Of a stretch of 64,000 bases of DNA, positions 53,513 to 61,729 are shown piece by piece. Position numbers and translations under genes: made by a program. The stretch spans positions 1 through 64,000 of the forward strand of contig JACKML010000003.1 in the NCBI GenBank assembly GCA_024235415.1, written 5' to 3'. Position 1 is the stretch's first letter. Every line of letters begins with the position of its first letter. The notes under the pieces were generated by a model. That model saw nothing but the letters and a program-made list of their open reading frames with translations. It had not been told where the DNA came from and ran no database searches. This DNA is from Chromatiaceae bacterium. Lineage in GTDB: Bacteria; Pseudomonadota; Gammaproteobacteria; Chromatiales; Chromatiaceae.

Positions 53513-54550
53513 GTGCCGAAAACGAACAACCCGACCAGTTACGATCGGACCGTCGACATCGTGCGCAGTGCGATCCCGCGCATGTCCGAGTTGAAGATCC
53601 CGATCACGCCGAGCAACTACGCCGTCTGGTACGAATACCTGAGTGACTCCAACGAGGCGCTGCGCCTGGAGATGGACGCGCTGCTCAGTCGCGATGCGCC
53701 GATCACCGAGACGGAGATGCGTGCACTGTACGACCGGTTTCTCGAAGAACGAAATGAAAAGGTCCAGTTTGCCAAGAGCGCGCTCAGCAAGGTGGTGTCT
53801 GCGCTGATGTCGCACATCAGCCAGGCGGATGGCCATTACAGCAGCTTTTCGTCGGAACTGACCGAAGTCGCAGAGAGCCTGTCGAACGATGTCACGGCCG
53901 AGAACCTCAATTCGCTGATTGACAGGGCGATGCGCGCGACCAACACGGCGCTGGAGCGAGGCGCCGAGTTGAAACAGCAGTTTTCCAGCCTCGCGGTCGA
54001 GATGCAGCAGGTGCGCGGTGAACTGGCGCGTTCGCAGGAGGAGGCGCGTTCGGACGCGCTCACCGGACTGCACAACAGGCTCGCCTTTCAGGAGGAACTG
54101 GACAACCTGGCGCAGGCGGCAAGGGAGGATTCCCACGCCCCCTGTCTGCTGCTGGTCGATATCGATTTCTTCAAACGCGTCAACGACACTTACGGCCACC
54201 TCGCGGGCGATCACGTGCTGCACGCGGTGGCGCGCCAGATCAAGTCGGCGGTACGCGGGCGTGACCTGGTGGCGCGGTACGGCGGCGAGGAATTCGCGGT
54301 GCTGTTGCGTGACACGCCGCGCTCCGGCTGCCAGGCGGTCGCAGAAAATGTCCGCCAGCAGGTCAGCTACAGCAAGATCGAGCTGCCCGAGGAGCTGGGA
54401 TTCGAACAGAAGCTGGCGGTCACGGTGTCAGTCGGTGGTGGCTGGTACCGTGATCAGGAGTCGCCCCAGACCCTGGTCGACCGCGCCGACCGCGCGCTGT
54501 ACCAGTCGAAAGAGAACGGTCGCAACAAGGTGAGTTGGGAGAGCCGGTAG
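53513..54550 (+). CDS. diguanylate cyclase with N-terminal helical domain
   Basis: 345 residues from GTG 53513, with AAAGGGGG 6 nt upstream. The C-terminal GGDEF domain (~178-345) has the active-site motif GGEEF at 257-261 and the product-inhibition RxxD site RGRD at 248-251, plus LLLVDIDFFKRVND for metal and substrate. So it should make c-di-GMP from two GTP and be feedback inhibited. The first ~170 residues are helical, with no membrane segment, and are likely a cytoplasmic sensing or dimerisation module (IPITPSNYAVWYEYLS is recurrent in this cyclase subfamily as I recall it). No EAL domain in the window. Confidence 0.93.
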   Translation: MPKTNNPTSYDRTVDIVRSAIPRMSELKIPITPSNYAVWYEYLSDSNEALRLEMDALLSRDAPITETEMRALYDRFLEERNEKVQFAKSALSKVVSALMSHISQADGHYSSFSSELTEVAESLSNDVTAENLNSLIDRAMRATNTALERGAELKQQFSSLAVEMQQVRGELARSQEEARSDALTGLHNRLAFQEELDNLAQAAREDSHAPCLLLVDIDFFKRVNDTYGHLAGDHVLHAVARQIKSAVRGRDLVARYGGEEFAVLLRDTPRSGCQAVAENVRQQVSYSKIELPEELGFEQKLAVTVSVGGGWYRDQESPQTLVDRADRALYQSKENGRNKVSWESR

Positions 54551-54568
54551 ACCGGGGTTGTAAGCCGA

Positions 54569-55171
54569 TCAGGTGAGTTCGGCCTCACCGAAGCTCTCGG
54601 TGCGATATCGGTACACCTCGACTCTCCCGGACCAGTGGTTCGCAGGCAGGCCGGCCTTGAGCTTGAGGTGACTGAGGAAGTCTGCCGCCTGAGGCAGGCT
54701 TTCCCACACCGATGGCAGGAAGGTCCCCCGATTCGGGCCGTCCTGCAGAATCAGGCCATCGACACCGGGTTGGATCTGGCGCACGAGGTCGGCTTCGTCT
54801 TGAAAACGCATCGGTTCTGGCCGGGTCAGCAGTGACAGGTGGATGTCCACTGACGGCCATTCCTGTGCCGTCAGCGGGTTGAACCTTGGGTCCTGAAAAG
54901 CGGCCGCGAAGGCGTTTTCCGACACGTCGACCACCAGTGGCTGCACCGCCTCGAGGTGACCGATGCAGCCGCGCAGCTGGCCACGCAGCTGCAGCGTCAC
55001 GAAGCTCGCACGAACCGCCTTGAGGTCGCGGTGATACTCCGATGGCACGATCGGCAACGGCCGACCGGTCGCCAGGCCGTGCTCGATGGAGCGTCGGGCG
55101 ACCGCCATCAGGGTCGCGCGCTGTGCCGGGGCGAGCGCTCCGGGCGGCTCAGTGGAACTCGTAGGCGCCAT
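54569..55171 (-). CDS. AmmeMemoRadiSam system protein A (AMMECR1 family)
   Basis: 200 residues from ATG 55171; the longer frame to 55246 sits entirely inside the next gene. The hallmark LRGCIGHLEAVQPL is at about 65-78. AMMECR1-type proteins have no proven biochemical function; they occur with a Memo-like and a radical SAM protein. The start overlaps the Memo-like gene stop by 23 nt, so the pair is translated together. Confidence 0.92.
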   Translation of the reverse strand: MAPTSSTEPPGALAPAQRATLMAVARRSIEHGLATGRPLPIVPSEYHRDLKAVRASFVTLQLRGQLRGCIGHLEAVQPLVVDVSENAFAAAFQDPRFNPLTAQEWPSVDIHLSLLTRPEPMRFQDEADLVRQIQPGVDGLILQDGPNRGTFLPSVWESLPQAADFLSHLKLKAGLPANHWSGRVEVYRYRTESFGEAELT

Positions 55172-55934
55172 AGCCCACCACCCGAGACCTGTCGCCTGCG
55201 GTGTCGCCCGAATTACGCAGGTCGAGCGTGTGCGCCCGCCAGCCATGGCGCCGTGCCGTCAGCAGCAGGCCGCGGATCGGGCGGGCGCCACAGGCGTCGT
55301 AGGGTCCGATGCGCTCCCCCTGCATGGCCTCGATCTGCGCCGTGGTTGCCCGGTCGCGTTGCTGGCAGCTTTGGTAGTCGAGGTAGTGACTCAGGTCGGA
55401 GCTGACCACGATCAGGGTATCGGCGTCGCACAGCGCCTCTATCACCCGGCTGACGTCGTCGCTGTCGGCGTCGCCGACGATCAGCGGCACCAGCGAGAAC
55501 CGGCTCAGCACGGTCTGCAGGAAGGGCAACTGGACCTCCAGGGAATGTTCCTGCGCGAACGCCTCGTCGAGCTGCTGCACGCCCGGAAGGTCGGCCAGCA
55601 GTTCGAGCGCCCCCGCGTCGACCGGGATCTCGCCCAGCGGGGTGGCGAAGGCCCCGGCGCTGCTGGTCGCGATGCCGCTGAACGCCACCCGATGCGACGG
55701 CGCCAACACCACGACGCGACGTATCTCGTCTGCCCAGGGGCTCAGCGTCGCGTAAGCACTGGCGGCAACAGGGCCTGAGTACTGATAGCCGGCGTGCGGC
55801 ACGATCAGCGCCCGGGGGCGGGACTCGACGCCGCCGCTGACATCCCTCATCAGTCCCTGCAGCGTGCTGCTAAGTGCTTGTTTCGTCGCGGGATAGAACA
55901 TCCCTGCGACGACCGGTGCTTTGACGTGCATCAT
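55149..55934 (-). CDS. AmmeMemoRadiSam system protein B (Memo family)
   Basis: 261 residues from ATG 55934 (ATG 55931 is equally possible). Memo-fold protein related to class III extradiol dioxygenases. Metal-ligand type histidines are visible in VPHAGYQYSG and LAPSHRVAF, with VSSDLSHYLDY and EHSLEVQLPF. Eukaryotic Memo1 binds metal; the bacterial role is unknown. Coupled to protein A and divergent from the radical SAM gene, with a 74-bp gap that should hold both promoters. Confidence 0.93.
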   Translation of the reverse strand: MMHVKAPVVAGMFYPATKQALSSTLQGLMRDVSGGVESRPRALIVPHAGYQYSGPVAASAYATLSPWADEIRRVVVLAPSHRVAFSGIATSSAGAFATPLGEIPVDAGALELLADLPGVQQLDEAFAQEHSLEVQLPFLQTVLSRFSLVPLIVGDADSDDVSRVIEALCDADTLIVVSSDLSHYLDYQSCQQRDRATTAQIEAMQGERIGPYDACGARPIRGLLLTARRHGWRAHTLDLRNSGDTAGDRSRVVGYGAYEFH

Positions 55935-56008
55935 GGCTGCCTGCCTGTGGTGGGTCTATTAATGTAAATGGGCCATACACAGAGGGAATTCAAGCCCGGG
56001 GGTTGCGC

Positions 56009-57106
56009 GTGATCAAAGACACAGTGCCGGGGCGCTTCTGGCACCTGATGGAAGACGGTCGCATCCAGTGCGATCTGTGTCCGCGCTTTTGCCATCTGAA
56101 AGACGGACAGCGGGGCCTGTGTTTTGTCCGTGCACGCCAGGGCGGGCAGATGGTGTCGACCACCTATGGCCGATCCAGCGGGTTCTGCGTCGATCCAATC
56201 GAAAAGAAGCCGCTCAACCATTTTCTGCCTGGCACGCCGGTGTTCTCGTTCGGCACAGCCGGCTGCAACCTGGCGTGCAAGTTCTGTCAGAACTGGGACA
56301 TCAGCAAGTCGCGTGAGATCGATACCCTGGCGGCCAGCGCATCTCCCCAGGCGATTGCCACGACCGCCGGGCGGCTCGGCTGTCGCAGTGTGGCCTACAC
56401 CTACAACGACCCGGTGATCTTTTTCGAATACGCGCTCGACACCGCTGCCGCGTGTCGTGAACGCGGCCTTAAATCTGTCGCGGTGACCGCGGGGTATATC
56501 TGCGATGAGCCAAGGCGCGAGTTCTTCGCGCAGATGGACGCGGCCAATGTCGACCTGAAGGCCTTCAGCGACGACTTCTATCACAGGCTGACGGGCGGTC
56601 ACCTGCAACCGGTGCTGGATACGCTCGAATACATCCACAACGAGACCGACTGCTGGCTTGAAGTGACCACGCTGCTGATCCCGGGCCAAAATGACAGCGA
56701 CGACGAGCTGCACAATCTCGCGGCATGGTACCTGGACAAACTCGGCCCCGATGTACCGCTGCACTTTTCGGCCTTCCATCCCGACTACAAGATGACCGAT
56801 GTGCCGGCCACCCCGGCGGCGACGCTGCAGCGTGCCCGCAGAATCGCAATGGATGCCGGCCTGCACTATGTCTATGTCGGCAATGTGCATGACGCTGAGG
56901 GTGACAGCACATACTGCCCGGGATGCGGAAAGCGCGTGATCGAACGCGACTGGTACCAGCTCGGCGAATGGAGCCTGACCGACAAGGGACACTGCGCACA
57001 CTGTGGGCATGTGATCGCGGGTGTGTTCGACGAACGCCCCGGCGCCTGGGGGCCGCGGCGTCTGCCGGTGTCGATGCACGAGCCGGTGGCACACCCGTCC
57101 GAGTAA
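56009..57106 (+). CDS. AmmeMemoRadiSam system radical SAM enzyme
   Basis: 365 residues from GTG 56009 with GGGGG 6 nt upstream; TTG 56003 lacks spacing. The 4Fe-4S motif CNLACKFC has cysteines at 86, 90 and 93. An N-terminal metal motif CDLCPRFC and a C-terminal knuckle (CPGCGKRV with CAHCGHV, 4 Cys) suggest extra metal sites. Similar to pyruvate formate-lyase activating enzymes, but its target is unknown. The three AmmeMemoRadiSam genes are together here, with this one divergent. Confidence 0.93.
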   Translation: MIKDTVPGRFWHLMEDGRIQCDLCPRFCHLKDGQRGLCFVRARQGGQMVSTTYGRSSGFCVDPIEKKPLNHFLPGTPVFSFGTAGCNLACKFCQNWDISKSREIDTLAASASPQAIATTAGRLGCRSVAYTYNDPVIFFEYALDTAAACRERGLKSVAVTAGYICDEPRREFFAQMDAANVDLKAFSDDFYHRLTGGHLQPVLDTLEYIHNETDCWLEVTTLLIPGQNDSDDELHNLAAWYLDKLGPDVPLHFSAFHPDYKMTDVPATPAATLQRARRIAMDAGLHYVYVGNVHDAEGDSTYCPGCGKRVIERDWYQLGEWSLTDKGHCAHCGHVIAGVFDERPGAWGPRRLPVSMHEPVAHPSE

Positions 57107-57128
57107 GCTCCAGCCTCTGGCCAAATGG

Positions 57129-57213
57129 CCGGGGCGCCGAGAGGGCCCGGCTCCTACGATATCGACACGCGGTCCCGTGGGAGGCCAGCCCCCTGGCCGA
57201 TTGGCGGGACCGC
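57129..57213. repeat. pair of REP-like elements in inverted orientation
   Basis: Convergent gap between the radical SAM gene and the DUF748 gene. Right unit: GCGGTCCCG (57169-57177) pairs with CGGGACCGC (57205-57213), with inner GGCCAG/CTGGCC (57183-57188, 57193-57198). It includes GTGGGAGGCCAG. Left unit: CCGGGGC (57129-57135) with GCCCGG (57145-57150), and the complementary core GTAGGAGCCGGGCCC on the minus strand. The two GTRGGAG heads face each other, as in a BIME. Confidence 0.7.
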
Positions 57214-57218
57214 GGGGC

Positions 57219-60200
57219 TCAGGGTGTCGCCGCGAGGTTCAGCTTGCTGGCGACGACTTGCCCGTCGGCCTGCTCGGCCTCCGTCGGTTCCACTGTTTTC
57301 AAGCGACTGGCGGGAAGCTGCCCGGTCTTTGCCACATAGGAGGCCATCGCCTGTGCACGTTCCTGCGCCAGTTGAGGCAATGCGGCCGGCGCCAGCGGTT
57401 CTTTTTCGAGCAGTTGCCGGTACAGCCGTTCCGGCAGGGCGGCGGTCTGCTGCCCCGCCTCGGGTTTCGCCTTGGACGCCTGCTTTTCGCCGGCCAGCGC
57501 GGCGGCGCCGAAGCGCTCCAGGAATACTGCCTCGACGGCCCGCTGCGTATCGCTGTCGGTCAGGCTCAGCGGACCGGGCGCCTCGCCAGGTGCCAGTTTG
57601 ACCCCCTGACGCTGCAGCAATGTCCGGTGCAGGGCCAGGGACCGGAGTGCCGCACCATCCTCGGTCTGCGAATAGGTGCCCTGAATCTCCAGCGCCAGTT
57701 TGGGGCGTGCAGCGAGCATCTTCACGACCGTGGCGAGCTTCTCCTGTTCCGGCGGTGGCATGACAGCTTCGCCCGGTGCGAAGGCAATGCTGTCCAGGCC
57801 CTTGTCGGCCACACCCAGGGCCCCCGCCAATGCGCGGAACGGTGCGCTGATCGCCTTGGTGATCAGGTTGCCCAGCGCTTTCCAGATCAGGTGACCATAG
57901 CTGAACTGTGGCTCATTGAGGTCACCGCTCACCGGCAGGCCGATCTCGATACGGCCATTGGCATCCTCGAGCAGCGCGATGGCCAGTTCCAGCGGCGCAT
58001 TGATGGCGTCAGGGCTCTCCACCTTCTCGCCCAGGGTCAGCTTGTCGACGATGATCTGGTTGTTGCCCTGCAACTGCGCCTTTTGCACCTTGTAACCCAG
58101 GTTCAGTGACAACTTGCCGCTGTCGATCCTGTAGCCGGCGAACTTGGCGCTGTAGGGCGTCAGGTGCGACAGCTCGATGTTCTGAAACGCCATCAGGATG
58201 TCGGTGAATTCCTGCGGTGCACCCGGCTGCAACTCGCCCTTGATGGTCGCCGAGCCGAATTCGTCGACCCGGCCCTTGAGGTCGGCCGAGGCGCGGGCGC
58301 CCTTGGCGGTCGAGATCCCGGCGATCGAGCCGTTCAGGGCGTGGATGTCGGAGCGGAACTGCGGCTTGAGGCTCAGGTCACCGAAGTTGAGGGCCCCTTC
58401 ACGGATGCGCACCCGTCCGACCTGAACCAGGAACTCCGGTTTTGGGGTTGCGCCGCGACTGGGCGCCGCCTTTTTCGCCGGGGGCGACTTGAGCGTGTCC
58501 TGCCAGTTGGTCGACATGTCCTCGTTGATGATGAACTTGCCGGCCGGTCGCTCGAGGGCGACCTCTTTGATGTCGAGCCGGTCCGGCGCCATCGCCAGGC
58601 CGCTTGCCTGCAGCGCCTGCCAGGCCACCAGCGTGGCACCCCCCGCCCTTTCGGTGACGGCGAGGTTGTCCACGCGCGCGCTACCGGCGAAGCGCACACC
58701 ACCTTGGTCGTCCGGTGCAACCTCAAGCCGGCCCTTCAGGCCGGCACGGCCACTGTTGAGGCTGACGCGCGCCAGATCGGATACATAGGCCTGCAGCGGC
58801 AACAGCGTGATGTCCTGCAGGTCGAGGTCCGCGGTGACCGCGGATCCTGCCAGATCCACCTGCCCGCTCACGCCAAACCGGCCGCCCTCCTTCAGTACGG
58901 CATCGAGGCGGAAATCGACCGGCTTCTCCGGTGGTTTGGCAAACCCGCTTGCCTGCAGCCCGATCGGTGCCAGGTTCAGTATCACCGGCCTGGATGCCCC
59001 GCGATCCGTGACGACCGCGCCGAAGTCCGCGAGTGAAAAACGCTGCAGTGCCACATGCCACGGATTGGCCGGTGCTGCGTCAGCTTCCGCACCCGGACTG
59101 GTCCATACCTGTTGCCAGTTGAGCGCACCCCTGGCATCGCGCTCCACGACCACCCGACCGCCGTGCACCTGCAGCTCGTCGAGCGCCAGACGGGTACTGG
59201 CCAGATCCACTGAACCGCCCTGCAGTACGGCAAGATCGAGTGTCAACAGCGATTCGGGGGCATCCGCCTGGGTCAGCGACAGTTGTCTGAGCTCGGCGTG
59301 CAGCTTGTCCAGTTGCAGGTCGATGCCCTCCCCCTGGCGCTGCGCCCGCAGCGCAAAGCCCAGTGCCAGATCACCGAGACCAACACGCACGGGACGGGTC
59401 TGGTCGCGATCCTCGAACTGAATCGCCACCCCGGCCACCTCGATGGCATCCACGGCCAGCGAAAACGGTGCCGCCTGGCCTTCACTTGGTGGCTGACTGG
59501 TGGCCCCTGTACCGCGCACGATCCCCTCCCAATCCAGCAGCGTTTCGCGCCGTATCGCACGCACGGCTCCGTCCGAAACGCGCAGGTTCCCGACCGTGGC
59601 GCGATTGCCATCGAGATCGAAGCTGCCATCCTCGAGCACCAGCGATCCCAGCTCCAACAGCGGCTCGTCGGCGCCGCGCCGCTGCAGGCGCAAGCCGGAT
59701 AGCTGCAGCTGCAGGTCCGACACGTGCAGCCGCGGCGCGCCGTCTGCATAGCTGAAGTCGTAGTCCGCGCGACCGTTCAGCCGCCCAGTCGGCTGCTGCA
59801 GATCGAGTTCGTCCTGCAGGAAGCGCCAGGTCAGGCGCGGGGAGTAGTCCGTGAAGCTCAACCTTCCCTTGGCCGATGGCGGATTCAATGTAAGGTCGCC
59901 GTGCACCGACAGGCTGCTGCCATCGCCGAAACCCAGGGTCAGCGCCTTGGCGCCGGCGCCGTGGGGCCGGGTGCTCAGATGCTGTGCATCCAGATTGATC
60001 GGCACGATGTCGGCCTCGGCAGGGGTGCTGTCGGAAAGGTCGCTCACGTGCAGCACGCCGTTGCGGATCGCGATCCGCTCGAGGGTGACCTGCCAGGGTT
60101 CCGATGGCTCTCCCGCGGGGGTCTGTGCCGGACCGCCGGTAGCATCCGCGATCAGGCGTGCCAGGTTCAGTTCACCGTCGGCCGCGATCCCGATGTGCAC

Positions 60201-60548
60201 CCAAGGGCCGACCAGGCGTATCTCTGAAAGCCGAATCTCGCGTTTGAACAGCGGCGCCGGGTCGAGATCGATGGTCGCCTCGGCGATACTCGCCAGGGTG
60301 TCACCCTGGTGTTCCCGCAGCGTGAGTCCCTGCAGCGTCAGACGCAGCGTGAAGGGGTTGAAGTCGACGTGATGCAGCCGCAGATCGCGCTGCAGTTGTT
60401 CGGCAACCAGCGTAGGGGCCATGCGCTGGATCAGGTAGGGCACTAATACATAGCCGGCGAGGGCGTAGATAACAATGGATGCAGCAATCAGCGTGGTCAG
60501 GTAAGCGGCTATCCGGGGCCAGGAAGTGGCTCTGCGAATGGGAGACAT
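57219..60548 (-). CDS. large AsmA-like DUF748 envelope protein
   Basis: 1109 residues. One N-terminal membrane anchor (IAAYLTTLIAASIVIYALAGYVLVPYLIQ), then a very long periplasmic beta-helix-like region with the repeated groove pattern of AsmA/DUF748 proteins (FNPFTLRLTLQGLTLRE; FAGYRIDSGKLSLNLGYKVQ). The C-terminal ~150 residues include an OmpA-like segment and low-complexity tail. Such proteins form bridges that move phospholipid or lipid-linked material between membranes. Substrate here unknown. It stands alone between the REP pair and the oxidase-like genes. Confidence 0.87.
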   Translation of the reverse strand: MSPIRRATSWPRIAAYLTTLIAASIVIYALAGYVLVPYLIQRMAPTLVAEQLQRDLRLHHVDFNPFTLRLTLQGLTLREHQGDTLASIAEATIDLDPAPLFKREIRLSEIRLVGPWVHIGIAADGELNLARLIADATGGPAQTPAGEPSEPWQVTLERIAIRNGVLHVSDLSDSTPAEADIVPINLDAQHLSTRPHGAGAKALTLGFGDGSSLSVHGDLTLNPPSAKGRLSFTDYSPRLTWRFLQDELDLQQPTGRLNGRADYDFSYADGAPRLHVSDLQLQLSGLRLQRRGADEPLLELGSLVLEDGSFDLDGNRATVGNLRVSDGAVRAIRRETLLDWEGIVRGTGATSQPPSEGQAAPFSLAVDAIEVAGVAIQFEDRDQTRPVRVGLGDLALGFALRAQRQGEGIDLQLDKLHAELRQLSLTQADAPESLLTLDLAVLQGGSVDLASTRLALDELQVHGGRVVVERDARGALNWQQVWTSPGAEADAAPANPWHVALQRFSLADFGAVVTDRGASRPVILNLAPIGLQASGFAKPPEKPVDFRLDAVLKEGGRFGVSGQVDLAGSAVTADLDLQDITLLPLQAYVSDLARVSLNSGRAGLKGRLEVAPDDQGGVRFAGSARVDNLAVTERAGGATLVAWQALQASGLAMAPDRLDIKEVALERPAGKFIINEDMSTNWQDTLKSPPAKKAAPSRGATPKPEFLVQVGRVRIREGALNFGDLSLKPQFRSDIHALNGSIAGISTAKGARASADLKGRVDEFGSATIKGELQPGAPQEFTDILMAFQNIELSHLTPYSAKFAGYRIDSGKLSLNLGYKVQKAQLQGNNQIIVDKLTLGEKVESPDAINAPLELAIALLEDANGRIEIGLPVSGDLNEPQFSYGHLIWKALGNLITKAISAPFRALAGALGVADKGLDSIAFAPGEAVMPPPEQEKLATVVKMLAARPKLALEIQGTYSQTEDGAALRSLALHRTLLQRQGVKLAPGEAPGPLSLTDSDTQRAVEAVFLERFGAAALAGEKQASKAKPEAGQQTAALPERLYRQLLEKEPLAPAALPQLAQERAQAMASYVAKTGQLPASRLKTVEPTEAEQADGQVVASKLNLAATP

Positions 60549-60721
60549 GGTGATGATCCGTCAGATTGTTCTTGTTCCAGAGTCGCCGCGTAGCGGGTTC
60601 CGGTGTAAACGCCCGGGGCGTTCGCTCAGCGGTAATTCCGCAGCTTGCCGGCGTCAGTCGTCACGAGCCTAGCACAGGCCCTCGATCCCGGTGGCTCATG
60701 TCCGTCAGGTCGGTGCGACGC

Positions 60722-61030
60722 TTACAATTGGAATGTTGCGGCGAACTGGCGGCCGAACAGGTCGGTGAGCACCAGCGCGATCGGCGCGAAGGCGATGAAG
60801 GTCCAGATCAGGCGGCGGATGAAGGTTGTGCACAGTGGCGCCTCGAGGAAATAGCGGGCGACCAGCCAGGCCTTCAGCCAGATGATCGACGCGACCGGCA
60901 GCAACAACCCCTGCGCGCCGCGCATCCATTCGCCGAGCGCGACGCTCAACAGCGTCAACAGCACCAGGCCGGCCCAGGCAATGAACAGCGGGCGGAGGCG
61001 CGTTGAGGGCGACTGGTCTTGCTGACTCAT
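60722..61030 (-). CDS. cytochrome c oxidase subunit IV-like membrane protein
   Basis: 102 residues with three membrane segments (FIAWAGLVLLTLLSVALGEW, GLLLPVASIIWLKAWLVARY, LIWTFIAFAPIALVLTDLFG). The size and LKAWLVARYFLEA region match the prokaryotic subunit IV/NorF-like family. Directly after the NorE-like gene (3 bp gap). No subunit I or II gene is near, so it is an accessory or orphan subunit, perhaps serving nitric oxide reductase or a heme-copper oxidase elsewhere. Confidence 0.78.
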   Translation of the reverse strand: MSQQDQSPSTRLRPLFIAWAGLVLLTLLSVALGEWMRGAQGLLLPVASIIWLKAWLVARYFLEAPLCTTFIRRLIWTFIAFAPIALVLTDLFGRQFAATFQL

Positions 61031-61033
61031 GAT

Positions 61034-61729
61034 TCAGGCCAATACATAGAAGAACGGAAATATCACCAGCCAGATGATATCGGTCGCGTGCCAATAGCTG
61101 GCCAGTGCCTCAAGCCCGCTGTATTCGTCCGCCGAATAGGCCCCTGTCACGTGGCGCGCCAGCACCCACAGCATCCCGAGGATCCCCCAGCTGGCGTGCA
61201 CCAGGTGGTTGAGCGTCAGGTAGTAGTAGGCGCCAACGAAGACCCCGGCCTGGGCATCGACGCCATGGGCGAGGTTCCAGCGGATTTCGAAGTACTTGAT
61301 CAACGGGTAGCCAAAAGCCAGCACGATGCCGGCGATCAGCCACTTCAGGGAGGCATGCGCGCGACCACCCCGTATTGTCGCGACCGAGGCGGCGATGCAG
61401 AAGCTGCTGCTGATCATCAGTAAGGTGATGGCGGTACCGGAAAGGCGCGACAGGCGCTCGGCACCGGCGTGAAACGCCTCGGGGAAGTGTGCCCGGGCGA
61501 CGAAATACACGGTGAACAGCACCGCGAACTCGACGAAGATGCAACTGATGCCAACCCAGATCCCGCGATTGCCAGGGATCCGTCCCGACACCGTCGGCGA
61601 TTGCACGACAGCATCTTCTTCCGGCGCCCGGTCCATCGACATCGCGTCCCGCGGTGTACGCTGGTCGTTCAACTGACCGAGACGCTGAATGCTGATGTGA
61701 CTGTGTCGCTGTGCGAAGCCATGCCTCAT
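61034..61729 (-). CDS. NorE-like cytochrome c oxidase subunit III protein
   Basis: 231 residues from ATG 61729, overlapping the RND gene stop (ATGA), with AAGGGGG close upstream; ATG 61642 is an alternative that drops 29 residues not typical of the family. Five to six membrane segments. NRGIWVGISCIFVEFAVLF and YYYLTLNHLVHASWGILGML resemble NorE/CoxIII. The last segment WHATDIIWLVIFPFFYVLA is the classic subunit III ending. Possibly linked to nitric oxide reduction, but norCB is not in the window. Confidence 0.82.
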   Translation of the reverse strand: MRHGFAQRHSHISIQRLGQLNDQRTPRDAMSMDRAPEEDAVVQSPTVSGRIPGNRGIWVGISCIFVEFAVLFTVYFVARAHFPEAFHAGAERLSRLSGTAITLLMISSSFCIAASVATIRGGRAHASLKWLIAGIVLAFGYPLIKYFEIRWNLAHGVDAQAGVFVGAYYYLTLNHLVHASWGILGMLWVLARHVTGAYSADEYSGLEALASYWHATDIIWLVIFPFFYVLA

